A DNA stretch of 64,000 nt, taken from Rotaria sp. Silwood1 (taxonomy: Eukaryota > Rotifera > Eurotatoria > Philodinida > Philodinidae). The notes beneath the pieces are model-generated. The model ran no database searches and was not told the DNA's origin. It saw nothing but the letters and a program-made list of their open reading frames with translations. Shown here one piece after another: positions 37,598-48,321 of the stretch. Positions within the stretch are counted from its first letter, which is position 1. The number at the start of each line of letters is the position of its first letter. The position numbers and the translations under genes were made by a program. The stretch spans positions 18,688 to 82,687 of the forward strand of contig CAJNOP010000857.1 of NCBI GenBank assembly GCA_905250075.1. Reading direction: 5' to 3'.

Positions 37598-38174
37598 TAT
37601 ATGCCAAGAGAAAAACGAATTTTCTATTACAATACACTAGTTGCTATTGTAAAAGAAAACAGATTATATTTAAGATATTTTTCATTTTATTGATTTTTTT
37701 TTTAATTTTTTTTCGAATAAATTGAAACTGTTTGATTGAACATCGTGCTAGAAAAAAGTTATTCACGATTATCTATTTGTCTGCAACAATCTGAATTGTA
37801 GCATCAATGAATCCACAAAAAAGCAAAATGACTAATACAAAAATTCGGTATAATACGGAATGCAATCTGATTGGTGCACATACGAGAAAAAATAAGCGAC
37901 ATATAATGTTGTTTATAGCATGTAATGTAAATGTAACTTATCTTAAGCAATATTTATTATTTGTGGAAAAAGAATTATTTCTATTTTACTCGAACAAGTT
38001 TCATAGTTATATTAGCCACTTTTTACAACACTCAAATCTGTAAAATAATATTTTGTAATGTCCATAATCGTGCAGCTCGACATGATCATTCTTATAATCA
38101 ATTGAAAATATTCTATGGAACATTTTTATAGGACTCATGTAATATAATTTTTTTTTTTTAAATTTTTATTAGAT
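37598..38174. other. Intergenic upstream of the F-box gene
   Basis: AT-rich with a poly-T tract and TTTTTATTAG just before the F-box start codon, which could be a 3' splice site for a non-coding first exon. Confidence 0.45.
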
Positions 38175-39098
38175 ATGCAAGCCCAATTGGAACATCTTCC
38201 TAACGAATTATTAATTGATATTTTCGAATATCTTGATGCTCGTGATCTAATTTATGGGTTTTGGGGACTTAATAAACGATTCAATCACATTTTACAATCG
38301 CTTGAAAATCTTTCACTTACGATAAAGAATGATGAATCAAAATTAATTCCATTGTTTGCATCTCAAATTAAAAGATTAATTGTTGATACTTGTCTCAATA
38401 TAGACTTTACACAATTTCCTTATTTGTATTCATTAATCCTGTTTGACTTGACAGAAAATCAATTTAGACAAATTCAATCGGAATTTATGCCTCATCTTGT
38501 TTACATTTCGATTTCATCGAACAATAAATCTTACTTTCTATCTCAGTTAATTCAAAGAATATTTTCACAAACATTATCATCACTTCGTCATGTTAATCTT
38601 GGTTGTGTTCGTTATCCAGTATTTCACTCGTTTCAATCATACATTCTTCAATCAATAACAGTTAATTGTACTTCATCAATTATAGTACCATATATACTTC
38701 TTGCATCTCCCAATCTCTCGAGTCTCCGAGTACATTTTGAAGAAAATAACCTTAATATTTTCTATAAAAATCCAACAGTTCCAATTCATCCTTTGAAATA
38801 TTTTATTCTATCAGATCCTTATGGTTTATTGTGTTTTAAAGACATCGATACTTTTCTTACATATATGCCTAATCTCAAACGAATCAAACTGAACTTTAAT
38901 TGTGATGTTTCATTTATTCAATTAGCTAAAACTCTTGCAACTAGATTAACTTATTTAAATCGATTTGATTGTCATATTGACAATACATTAGCTGATGACA
39001 TAACGAGCATTGATGAAATACAACAAATACATCCATGTTTTGTTTGGATTAGATGTATTACAGGGAACTATGGTTATCGAATGTATAAAACTGACTGA
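38175..39098 (+). CDS. F-box protein
   Basis: A single open exon of 307 residues starts with the F-box itself: LEHLPNELLIDIFEYLDARDL at residues 5-25, then a Trp and hydrophobic residues to about 45, the surface that binds Skp1. The rest alternates short hydrophobic strands with polar turns (for example LKRLIVDT-, LVYISISS-, LSSLRVHF- and LKRIKLNF-like segments). This suggests irregular leucine-rich repeats forming the substrate-binding part. It would act as the specificity subunit of an SCF ubiquitin ligase; the substrate is unknown. The ATG lies right after an acceptor-like TTATTAG, so a 5' UTR exon is likely. Bdelloid genomes hold many such F-box genes. No frameshift or stop breaks it. Confidence 0.87.
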   Translation: MQAQLEHLPNELLIDIFEYLDARDLIYGFWGLNKRFNHILQSLENLSLTIKNDESKLIPLFASQIKRLIVDTCLNIDFTQFPYLYSLILFDLTENQFRQIQSEFMPHLVYISISSNNKSYFLSQLIQRIFSQTLSSLRHVNLGCVRYPVFHSFQSYILQSITVNCTSSIIVPYILLASPNLSSLRVHFEENNLNIFYKNPTVPIHPLKYFILSDPYGLLCFKDIDTFLTYMPNLKRIKLNFNCDVSFIQLAKTLATRLTYLNRFDCHIDNTLADDITSIDEIQQIHPCFVWIRCITGNYGYRMYKTD

Positions 39099-40420
39099 TG
39101 CAGGAAGAACTTTTTTTGTTTATGAAACTATGTAAATAAATAGTTAATCTTTAAATCATCGTATCTATGTTATCTTAAAAAATATTTTTCAAGTTGACAT
39201 GAACAACTAGTGAAAAGTATTCAGTTCAAATTTATCCTTTGTTGCAGAAACGTGAGGAACAAAGAAAAAAACAGCAAATATTCCAAAATCGGAGTAATCG
39301 ATAGTTTTTTACACTTCGAACCTGTATAATAAAATATCTACAGTCGACTACTTAGAAAAAAAAATATACATAAAGGATGAAAAAATCAGAACTATCTTTG
39401 CCATATTCGAGAATTAGGCTTTGATAAAACACTAGCATATTAAACGCATCGAGAGCCAACGATTCTTTCGAACGTATTTTTAGCTATCGATACAGACAGT
39501 AGATCGAGACATGCATGATCATATTCTGTTGTATACTATTTTTTCTTCGAGAAATACCATCATATTCGTTGTATATTATATTGGATCACAATTAATCTGG
39601 TACAATATTTTGATGCTCAACCAAATCGAATAATATATACACCATTCAATAGAGGAAATCTTCTTATACAAACGTATATATATATGTTACTTCTAAAGGA
39701 GAGTTGATTAGGGGTCTTTGATTGGTCAATTAATGATCGATTGGTTGAATTCTCAAAGAAGATTTTTGAAAGTGCTCTTTCAGCATAATTTTTCATTGGA
39801 CTAAAATTTACGACAATAATCAATCAATGGAAAATACTGTTTTATTTTGATCTATGCAGACTTTTTATCTACAGAATGTCTTGTTGAAGATTTATGAAAA
39901 ATATCCCGAAAGTTTCGATTTCAGCGAATTCATTTAAAATTATTGCGAGTAGTATTACTGTGCCAACTTGAATGGCCATGTGAGAATTTACTTTTAATTG
40001 TACTTTCACATCGATCCTTTTTTATTGGCGTCTTTTTTCTTTTGTTTTCATTGTTATTAATCCAACCTCGTTATGATTATGAAACTTAAATTAACTGACG
40101 ATAAACATATTCTTAAAGTTTATAAATATGAAACCCGATGTTTTTCAATGTAAAAAATAAATGTGGCCTAATTCTCTTACAAGACCTATACAGATGGAAA
40201 GTATGATCACTGAAAAAAATAATTTTTTCGCCATCGTATGCATACCATAATTGATGTTAGTGCTTCAAATTCCTTAATTGCATGATATAAGTTGAATATG
40301 GTATAATTACTCCATTCCATGGAACGTATTATTCTGTGACACGTTTTCTTTCTTTTAATTGTATATAAAAGAAATAGATTCTGTTTCTACTTAACTTGCA
40401 CCATTTAAACGATTTATTCT

Positions 40421-40509
40421 GGGTGTCAGTGTGCTTGTTGATTCATAAGTAATTGTTTCTCATTCACATCTAAATATACATCTGTCCGCGCCCACATCCA
40501 TACCCATAC
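40421..40509. repeat. Telomere-like G/C hairpin, locus 10
   Basis: GGGTGTCAGTGTG on the left; CGCGCCCACATCC and ATACCCATAC on the right. Confidence 0.55.
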
Positions 40510-41042
40510 TAACGATATCACTACCATACTACAGAATGTCACAAACAAGTTAATCAATTTACGAATTAACTAATTAACAATTCATTTTAAATATTTATTG
40601 TTCAATTTTTATTCCTTTACATTTCATACTTAATATGAATGACTCACTAGTTAATTAGAAAGTTCCATAGATCGATATAGCGTTGTAAAAATATATTTTA
40701 AAAATTTATTCAACTCTTTTTAAATGCTGCTACTCAAACATTAACATCTCGAATATCAACTATATGTGTAACACTATATAGTTATCTTGTATTAATGTGC
40801 ACAATTTAATTAAAAATATGACTCTTTCTAGTTATTAGCAAGTAAGTTAATTTGTTCTCTGCGTTAATTACAATTGATATGAAAGGTCATTTCAATTAAA
40901 TAACAAACCGAAAAAGAGAATGAGTTGTAATGAGGATACAAAATAGAACTATGCTTCATAAAATACGTGCTATTCAAATTATTTAAACATGTACAAAACA
41001 AATGTTTTATTATTTCGTTATTGATTCACATACTCAATGATT

Positions 41043-41091
41043 GGGTGTGGGCGTTGTGTGTTCTTCTTTTCTTCAGGGATAGTCACACTCT
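41043..41091. repeat. Telomere-like G/C hairpin, locus 11
   Basis: GGGTGTGGGCGTTGTGTG, a loop with TTCTTCTTTTCTTC, then AGTCACACTC. Degenerate right arm. Confidence 0.55.
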
Positions 41092-42028
41092 ATATGCTTA
41101 AGAGAACAGAAATATTCATTTTTATCTAAATTGCATTCTGCAATCATGAGTTACACCATGATAATCATAGTTGGATATTCTGTGATGAGTACTTACTATT
41201 GGTATACAATTGTTGTATTTTTCGCTCGATTTAAAATAGTGTTGAAGAAAAAAAACTTCTTTAGAGTTTTTCTTAAAATTAGTTTTGTGCTAATGATCAA
41301 ACTCTGAACAAGGTTTTTCAAATATAGTTCATTGTAGAGAGCTGCGGTTTTCTTTGTTTATTGGAACATCTGATGGTCTTTCGGATGAGGGGAAGGAGTT
41401 TTTAAATTAGGCTTTAATCCTGTAGAAAAATTCGTATGTATGGAAAACCTATGATGGTTTTTCCAGATTTTTGGGATTTTGACGTTCTCCAAAATTCAAT
41501 AAAGCAACAATAAAAAATTCTCTTCCCCTCATCTGAAGTAGTAGACAGTTCTCTTTCAAATAAAACAACCTTCAGGTCTTTACCTCGAAACATAGTGAAA
41601 AAAGATTTGTACAGGCCAAAGGTCCATTTTGGATCCTGATCTATGGAAAACTCCTCAACGCTAAGGTTTGCAGAGGTGAAAAACATTTCACAAGTTTATT
41701 TTTATGGATCCAACATTTATGGCAAGTTTCAGAAAGATTCCGTGCACTGTAACGAAAATCAATTTTGAAGGTGGGGTGGCCTTAGTTTCAAAACTTAAAG
41801 CGAAATTCTGAATTTAAATTATTTTCAAATTTAAATTGATATCAACCGGCTGAATGAATTAAAAATAGTGTTCGCTGTATTTATATCTATTCAATTTTCG
41901 TCTGACTACATGTTCTAGAGTTTGCTCTATCGCGATGAATTGAAATTTACTTTGAAATTCTTGCAATTTGTAGAGTTCGCTGACCTACATTAAGAAATCA
42001 TTTATTGTTAGTGTCTTTAATTGAATCT

Positions 42029-42827
42029 TGTGGAGTTCACATATATTTTCGAAGAAAATAGTGAATGTAAGCTTTAAGTTGAAGTTTTTAAGGCTTCCCC
42101 ATCCCCATTACAAACATCTGCATTACAGCTAGGCGCAACATAATAAATGGCTGTTATGCTTGTTGGACTTGGTCAAATTGTTCATTATACATTTATCAGA
42201 TTATTGATATTAGTTGTATTTTGTGATAATAAATTCTAATGAACAATGTAAATAATAGTTGTAATGATGAAGAAGAAACAAAACTTATTATCAATTCATT
42301 ATTAACTGATACGATTACGAAAGTTTTGTTGATACGTCAACAGCATCTTGCAGAACTAAACGGAGAACATGTATGTCGAAAACGAAAGTGACAAGGAAAT
42401 ACAAATGAATATATGCGGAAAGTACGAGAACAAAAAAGAGAAACTGAATAAGTGCGTCGATCAAAAATATCAATAATGAAGAGTTGTTGTAAAGGTATGA
42501 ACAGATTGATTTAGCTTTTTTAATTCAATCCAGATAGCTTTTTCGGTTAAACCAATAATTAGAAAAATACAAATAATAGAAAATTCAGAAAAATAAAATA
42601 AAAACAAAAGAATAAATAACGAGCGAATAGCAAAAAGAAAATAGAATATAGAGCACAGAGAAAAACAATTATAGATCAAATTTCTGTTCGAAATTCGAAT
42701 ATAAATAAGAGAGATAATTTCTCTAACAATCGATTATTCTGAAAACAACTACTGTCTATTAGATATTGTTTACTTTATGTATTTTATATTAACATAATTA
42801 AGCTGAAGAAGATATGTGAGTTCCACA
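42029..42827. mobile_element. TIR element, long copy (about 800 bp) with inserted sequence
   Basis: Ends TGTGGAGTTCACATAT and ATATGTGAGTTCCACA match the element at 32,334-32,645. The first 110 bp and last 150 bp also align with that copy, including TATATTTTCGA-AAAAT, CCCCATTA-AA and CAATCGATTAT. The middle, about 42,140-42,690, is absent from the short copy and holds the broken coding fragment listed next. Confidence 0.7.
42239..42486 (+). pseudogene. Broken coding fragment inside the long TIR element
   Basis: From an ATG at 42239 one frame reads through Asn/Glu-rich, then Leu/Ile-rich, then Arg/Lys-rich sequence. It includes EEETKLIINSLLTDTITKVL and RQQHLAELNGEHVCRKRK. It is interrupted by TGA at 42389-42391 and by a later TAA, yet stays protein-like across both stops (EYMRKVREQKRETE). 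I recognise no domain. It could be a captured host exon or the decayed end of an element-encoded protein. Confidence 0.4.
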
Positions 42828-42955
42828 TTTTAGTTCCAAAGGGGCTACGCTGACAAGCTTTTTTGCAGAAAACAAAAATATTTTTGCAATGTTTGAGTCA
42901 ACAGGGTCAATCGAAATATGGATTTCTACAAATTTTGAGTAGATATTTTTATTTG

Positions 42956-43290
42956 GATCGTTAGAGTTCGGCAAGCTCTACAAGAATATGGATATCAAAA
43001 AAAAATTTGATCCTCTTTTCAATATAAAACTTGAAAGAAATCAGATAGACTGATAAAAATTTGGCATATCATGCATTGCAGAGTATACTTAACCTTCAAT
43101 AACTTTGGTAGATCGAGCGGTCCGTTTATTATTTTATGCTTCGGAATGTTTTATCACGTAGTGTAGGTGAAAATACCCTTTCCAAGTTCCAGACAAAGAC
43201 GAAGCAATCGATCGACTAAAGTTATTGAAAGTTAAGCACTCTCTCTTTAATGGATATTCATATTCTTGTAGAGCTTGTCGAATTCTATCG
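42956..43290. repeat. Inverted-repeat element, about 335 bp
   Basis: AGTTCGGCAAGCTCTACAAG followed by AATATGGATAT on the left is the inverse of ATATTCATATTCTTGTAGAG followed by CTTGTCGAATT on the right. Inner segments also pair (AACCTTCAATAACTTTGGT with CTAAAGTTATTGAAAGTTAA). A related end, GTAGAGCTCGTCGAGCTGTA, occurs at 35,913. Confidence 0.7.
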
Positions 43291-43540
43291 AATCATATAA
43301 AAAATCTAGAAAATAATATTTCACGTCAGAAGTTACAAGAATATTTTTGTTTTTGTAAAAAATGTTACATAACAATTTCCACTCAAAATTAGTAAAATGA
43401 CCTTAGCATTATAAGAGATTTATGTAATTACTTCACATTATGTGTTCTTCAGATGATAGCTCTAATCTTCCTCTACAGAATGACATAATTTGATCAATAA
43501 GTTCATATAAGTTTGTCATAGATATCATCGATTTGCTAAG

Positions 43541-43618
43541 AGGGTGTGCGGGTGTGGGTGTGGGAAGGTGTGGGATGAAACATGAGAATATCAACAGTCA
43601 CAATCCCATCCACACCCT
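43541..43618. repeat. Telomere-like G/C hairpin, locus 12
   Basis: AGGGTGTGCGGGTGTGGGTG followed by TGGGAAGGTGTGGG, then a loop of about 30 bases, then TCACAATCCCATCCACACCCT. Confidence 0.8.
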
Positions 43619-43913
43619 GATCCTAACTAATTAAATTACTGTATTCGGGATGAATTTATTAAGTTCATTGATTGGAATAGAGCGACATCCAAAAAAAAAA
43701 CACGATCCAAGAACTAAAGCGTGCTGTAAAAAAAATCGAAAAAATATTGTGTTTGAAAGTTGTGATTCTTGTTCCAATTGATTGTATCGCATGTCTCAAA
43801 ATAATGGAGACTATTTAAAATAATAAAAATATCTACGTTCTGTAGAGAATTTGACAAGAAATCTTTCTATAAAAAAAAATTTTTTTTCTATGCCGAATTA
43901 TAGATGAAAAAAG

Positions 43914-45010
43914 TGCAAAATACTGAGAGATTCATTTAATCTGGCCCACTCGTTAGATCTAAAAGATCGACCAAAAATTGATATTATCTGTGATTCTCTT
44001 TCTGTATTGATTGAACGCGTTAACTATTGCCTATCTTTCGTCAAGCGTCGCTATGCCATGCAGCATGAACAACAATCGCTACGAAATCTTTCGAAAGAAA
44101 CAGCAACATTCATATGGTTTCATGCATTGCGCAATGTCGTTCATCACTTTCGAAAATCTTCTCAGGCTAAAAATGATATGATAGTACATTTTCAAGAGTA
44201 CTATCAAAACAATCCAGCGCAATTGAACAGATTGCTCAAATTTGCTGATACTTATGAATCTAATCATCCCTTATGCTGGTATGCACAACCTAGTTTCATA
44301 TCAGATATTATCAACAAAACTCTTCGTGCTTGTGACATCGATGCATTGTTCAGTTTGCGATATTGTATTATTGATCTATGTCAATCACTGGAAGAGCTAC
44401 CACGTCCAACAGAATCATTGATTGTTTATCGTGCTGTTTTAATAGATCGAGATAAATTTGATAGAATGAAAAAAACAATGACCAAAGGTAATTTCGTGTC
44501 TACACATGGATTCTTGTCGAAATCAAAAAATCGCAAAGTAGCCGAAAAATTTGAATCGAATGATAATAAGGATTCGAATAAAGTAAAGTCTTTAATGGAA
44601 AGTATAGAAGCCAAATAGCAATTTATTTTTTTAAAACCTTTTAGGTGGAAATTATATACGAAATTGACGTGCGTGTTGGTTTGAAACGTATTGTATTTGG
44701 GAATATTCAAATATTCAGTGAATCTGCAGAGGAAGAAGAAATCCTGTTTGATCTTGATTCTAGTTTTGAATTCATCAAAATGATCGAAGATGTAGAGAAA
44801 GATGGCCGTTGGATCCTTCGACTTCAGGCAAGTAATTGTGATGCCATGATAAGTGACAAATATGTGACCGATAGTCAACGAGAACTGGAACGATTATCGG
44901 CCGAAATTTTGTTTGAAAAGCTATTAATTGATATGGATGAGCCTGATGAAGGTATTAAATATTTTCAAAAAATATTAATGCAATCAAAAGAAAACCAAAA
45001 AGGTAAATGA
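43914..45010 (+). CDS. ADP-ribosyltransferase-fold protein of the bdelloid type, 3' truncated
   Basis: Exon 1 is open to 44582; the 62-bp intron 44583-44644 (GTAAAG...TTTTAG, phase 0) joins exon 2 from 44645. No ATG was found upstream of 44007, so the 5' end is partial. The helical stretch HPLCWYAQPSFISDIINKTL precedes an NAD-binding core of the R-S-E type: Arg in VYRAV (142, counted from 44007), STHGF (165-169) and the acidic motif EEEEILF (221-227). This is the layout of arginine-type mono-ADP-ribosyltransferases. In bdelloid relatives tetratricopeptide repeats usually follow. Here the frame gives one TPR-like helix pair (AEILFEKLLIDMDEPDEGI) and stops at 45010, or hits a GTAAAT donor at 45003 with no recognisable next exon. 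It may be a pseudogene or a short form. It modifies proteins using NAD+; the target is unknown. Confidence 0.75.
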
Positions 45011-45277
45011 AAGCATCCGTCGATTGGGGATTTAGTGTGTATTCGTGAGAAATATTCGACTACAATAAGTTCTCAATTTGATTCGAATTGAACACGTTAT
45101 TCAATATTTTATGACAGTATCTTTCCTCATTTTTAGTTCGTCATGACTGGCGGGAAGCAGTTCACATAAGATAAATACTGAGCTAATAATATTGCTCCCA
45201 AGGAATGTAGGCATCAATAGACCTTGTAGCAGTATTTTCTTCGTATTTTTTTTACTTTTCTTTCAAGTTGCTTTTAG

Positions 45278-45404
45278 GATGTGGGTGTAGGTTGGTGTTT
45301 GTGTGTTGGTGTATGTGTGAATGAAAAGAATACTAATACCCACATTCACAACCACATACTCGCAGCTGTAGGCACATGTACAGGCACACCTACACTCCAC
45401 ACCC
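45278..45404. repeat. Telomere-like G/C hairpin, locus 13
   Basis: GATGTGGGTGTAGGTTGGTG and further GTGT repeats, then ACCCACATTCACAACCACA and GGCACACCTACACTCCACA followed by CCC. It begins about 270 bp after the end of the ADP-ribosyltransferase frame. Confidence 0.8.
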
Positions 45405-45512
45405 AGAACATACTATTTTTTTGAATCCGTGTTTATTCTAAGTAATAGGAGAGAAATCGATGCTTCTTGTAGTCCAACACTTTAATAGTTTATTATGGGT
45501 CATTGTCCCTTT

Positions 45513-46115
45513 TCACGGAACAAACAGCATAGAAAAAAAATAGTTTGCTTTCTCGTTCAGAACTCTTAATTTTGTTTGCGCCAATATGAATTGTAAATCG
45601 TCCTGCGTAGCAATAAATTGTGGATTATGTTGGGAACAAATAGTATTCATACGTTGAGTCAAAATGTTGAAGAATATATGAAAATCACGAAGATATCGTA
45701 ACTGTGTCATAACATCAACACAAAATTTTTGTCCACCTAGTAACGTACATATATCAGGTAATGATTTACATTGATATCGCGCATTTTTTCGTAAGTAATC
45801 AAATACATAATCAACATAATTGATCAATTGCAACTCATCCCATTTTAAATCAATAATTGGTATTTTTTTGTCTTTGGGTGTCCACGAGATAGTCATTGGA
45901 ATAACTGGGCATTGAGGTATTAAAATATAGAACGAAAAACTATTCACTCATGCAGTATCTTCCTCCTTATTACCCAATGCTAAATTCAGAACATCATCAT
46001 TAGTCATAGAATTAGCAAAAGTTTGTAATATATGTAAATTGACGTCAGCTTTATCGAAAAAAAGTACTTTCATCCAATGAATCCACAATCACTGAGGTAG
46101 AGATGCGTAATGTAG
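45513..46115 (-). pseudogene. Decayed gene fragment, unknown protein
   Basis: The 45947-45513 frame encodes about 144 residues of ordinary globular composition (IIDLKWDELQLINYVDYVF, CVDVMTQLRYLRDFHIFF). It continues upstream in the same frame past an in-frame TGA at about 45948-45950 (AGT-GAGTCAT region) into WIHWMKVLFFDKADVNLHIL. Beyond a poly-T run at about 46,061 the reading moves to another frame (SVIVDSLDEST). One stop and one frameshift together suggest a pseudogene. I do not recognise the parent family; a very large protein is possible. Splicing around the TGA is an alternative. Confidence 0.45.
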
Positions 46116-46215
46116 TTAAGCAATTGACTAAAGTCCAAAAAAAATGTAGTAAATTGCTTCGAGAGAGACAAAAATTTTAAAAGTCAAAGGGCAGGTTCGA
46201 TCCTGAACATACTGA

Positions 46216-46440
46216 AATTTTGGTAACAGGGTCACCTAGAAATACTGTACAAAAGTATCCAATTGAGTATATGATCAGTATCTTCAAGTACCCAATTACT
46301 ACACATTTTGTAGCAGGGTACTTGCCAAAGTACTACTCAGGTACCTGGAAGTACCTAAAAGTACTTTGTTACTCAAAAGTTTCTGCGACATACTGGTAAA
46401 TGGGTATACTTTTTCGGGTACCCTTAACTCAGTACATTCT
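46216..46440. repeat. GTAC-rich short-repeat tract
   Basis: About a dozen AAGTACC / GGTACTT / TGTAC motifs are spread over 220 bp on both strands (GGGTACTTGCCAAAGTACT, AGGTACCTGGAAGTACCTA and others). It resembles a decayed palindromic satellite or MITE. No coding frame. Confidence 0.5.
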
Positions 46441-46490
46441 CTAGGACATGCTATAAAGATACAATAATACTGAACATCGTTAAAGAAACA

Positions 46491-46682
46491 ATGCAGAAAT
46501 TACACATATCAGAAGATAATATAAATATGTATGAGTTGATAGCATTTGATAATGATCAAACACAAATCGATTTTGATTTATCCGTCGATGATATGCTTGG
46601 ATGGTTTCCCATTGGTTCAACTACAATATCATTTGAATTAAAGAAAAAAATATATATGAAACAAACAATTTATATTACATGA
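46491..46682 (+). CDS. Possible isolated exon, unknown protein
   Basis: A 63-codon frame with a non-repetitive, protein-like N-terminal 50 residues (NMYELIAFDNDQTQIDFDL, VDDMLGWFPIGSTTISFELK). It is preceded by an acceptor-like GTTAAAG and has no identified partner exon. It may be a gene fragment. Confidence 0.25.
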   Translation: MQKLHISEDNINMYELIAFDNDQTQIDFDLSVDDMLGWFPIGSTTISFELKKKIYMKQTIYIT

Positions 46683-46815
46683 TATATTCCATTTGTGCTT
46701 GACTTTCATTTACTCAAGAAAATTTTCGAATAGAATTGCATTCCTACTTTTTATTGTCTATGAAAAGATTTTTAACTTTTTCATTAATCCATAACTTTAT
46801 GAATAAAATAATAAA

Positions 46816-46874
46816 GGTGTAGGTGTAAGTGATGGATGTGGATGTCCATTCAGAGAAGATTCACACTCACATCC
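46816..46874. repeat. Telomere-like G/C hairpin, locus 14
   Basis: GGTGTAGGTGTAAGTGATGG and ATGTGGATG, a loop with CAGAGAAGATT, then CACACTCACATCC. It lies about 260 bp past the stop codon of the first tandem membrane gene. Confidence 0.65.
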
Positions 46875-47136
46875 AAAAATAGAAACGTTGATAGGCTACT
46901 GCTTTGTAATAAAGCTATTTCTTCAATTTTGAAGAAAAAATTCTTCCTAGTGACTTTTGATTAAAGGCAGACGCTATGCAGTCAATACTATGAAGAGAAA
47001 TATTTCATTAAGAATGTGTTTTTTGATTGTTTTCAACAAACTTCTGAAATTAAAAAAAATCCGAATAGATTAGTACATCATTTTATCGCAAAATGAATGA
47101 AAAAATATATGTTTATCACTTGACATAGGCAATGAT

Positions 47137-48321
47137 TCAGCTAATTTCGTTCGTTCTTCGATTTTTCTTTGCTTCTTTCCACCATCGAAAAACAAGTAAT
47201 GATTGACCAACAATCAAACCTAAGCCATATGTCGAACCTAAAGCTAATCCAATAAATTTTTATTAAAAATTCCTTTATTTACTTGCCTCCATACACTCCT
47301 AAAAGAGTTGTTAACATAACTATAGGATTATTCTTATCTGGTAGTGTGTAATGACATTCAGAGGTTCTACATGCTTGAAAATAATTTGTATAGTTAGTAT
47401 AATTTTCCCATGTTTCTACGAAGAATCGATCACTTAATTTTCCTAATGAAACATTTCTAAACTTTGATAAACGAAACCCATCATATGGGAAACAACCCAT
47501 AACAATATCACTAGTTAACTGCTCACTACAGTCATATGATGTTGCACAACTACAGTTTGATGATGGAAAATGTCGTGGAAATGTCTTTATTCTATATAAT
47601 TCATTTTCATCACTAAAACTAAGTTGCCAATTAGTTGTAAAAATATGTAATAATTGATTAACACTAAACGAACGAACTATGAATGAAACTACGCGACGAT
47701 AATAATTTGAATTTTCACGAATAAATGCAGGAATTGATGGTTTTATTTGATTATCAAATGATGAAAGAGTTAATGTTTCCACACTAACTAGTTCACGAGT
47801 AACGAACATTTGAAAAGCATAGTCAACGAAACGACGAGATAAACGGCAAAATGACGCTATTAAACGATAATGATTACTTAAAGCTAATGATATATTCTCA
47901 TTTTTTTTCAACAAATCAATACGATGTGGTAAAGAAATATATTCACTAGAACATATTGAATGATAATGAGGTATTATTGTTAAAAATGTTGAATAAGGAA
48001 CAGCAGCATTTGAACAAGGACACGAAAGACTTGAAATATTTTTATGGTAAAGTTTTTCAACAATGTCCATTGTTGGATATGATATTTTAATAGATCTTGT
48101 TTCTTCACTGAATGGACCAGAATAGATAAGAACAGCAATAAGACATAGGATAAATAGAAATATATAAATGCGAGTAGCAATAATTTCTTGATGTTGAAAC
48201 TTTTTCTCAATTGAAGGTGAATCACTCTCAAAAAAATTCAACGATAACAATCTATTAAATATTTTACAACAACAGTTGGATGGTTTTTTTGATGCAGAAT
48301 TTGCAACATCGATTGTTGTAT
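47137..48321 (-). CDS. Two-pass membrane protein, bdelloid tandem family, copy 1
   Basis: Main exon 48321-47287 (CTATTCTAG acceptor, phase 1) joins exon 47243-47137 across a 43-bp GC-AG intron (AG|GCAAGT donor, GGATTAG acceptor, both phase 1). Splicing restores a second membrane span (GSTYGLGLIVGQSLLVF); reading through stops at once. TM1 is RIYIFLFILCLIAVLIY. The ectodomain has the family cysteines: CPCS, HSICSSEY, CSCAT, MGCFPYDG and ACRTSECHYT, with several N-glycosylation sequons. It lacks about 80 residues after MGC that copies 2 and 3 have, including the STLEC segment. The first exon was not found. Topology recalls DEG/ENaC or P2X channels, but I see no sequence match; function unknown. 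Confidence 0.75.

Larger units (their letters stand above)
39099..42028. other. Intergenic, about 2.9 kb, with two telomere-like hairpins
   Basis: No supported gene. Near 41,375-41,545, TTTCGGATGAGGGGAAGGAG and CTCTTCCCCTCATCTGAAG form an inverted pair around a short unremarkable open frame (41414-41686 minus), suggesting another foldback remnant. Confidence 0.45.

Noticed and set aside
46193-46210. GGTTCGATCCTG, a perfect polymerase III B box
   Set aside because: No A box at the right distance and no cloverleaf; a chance match or remote SINE relic.
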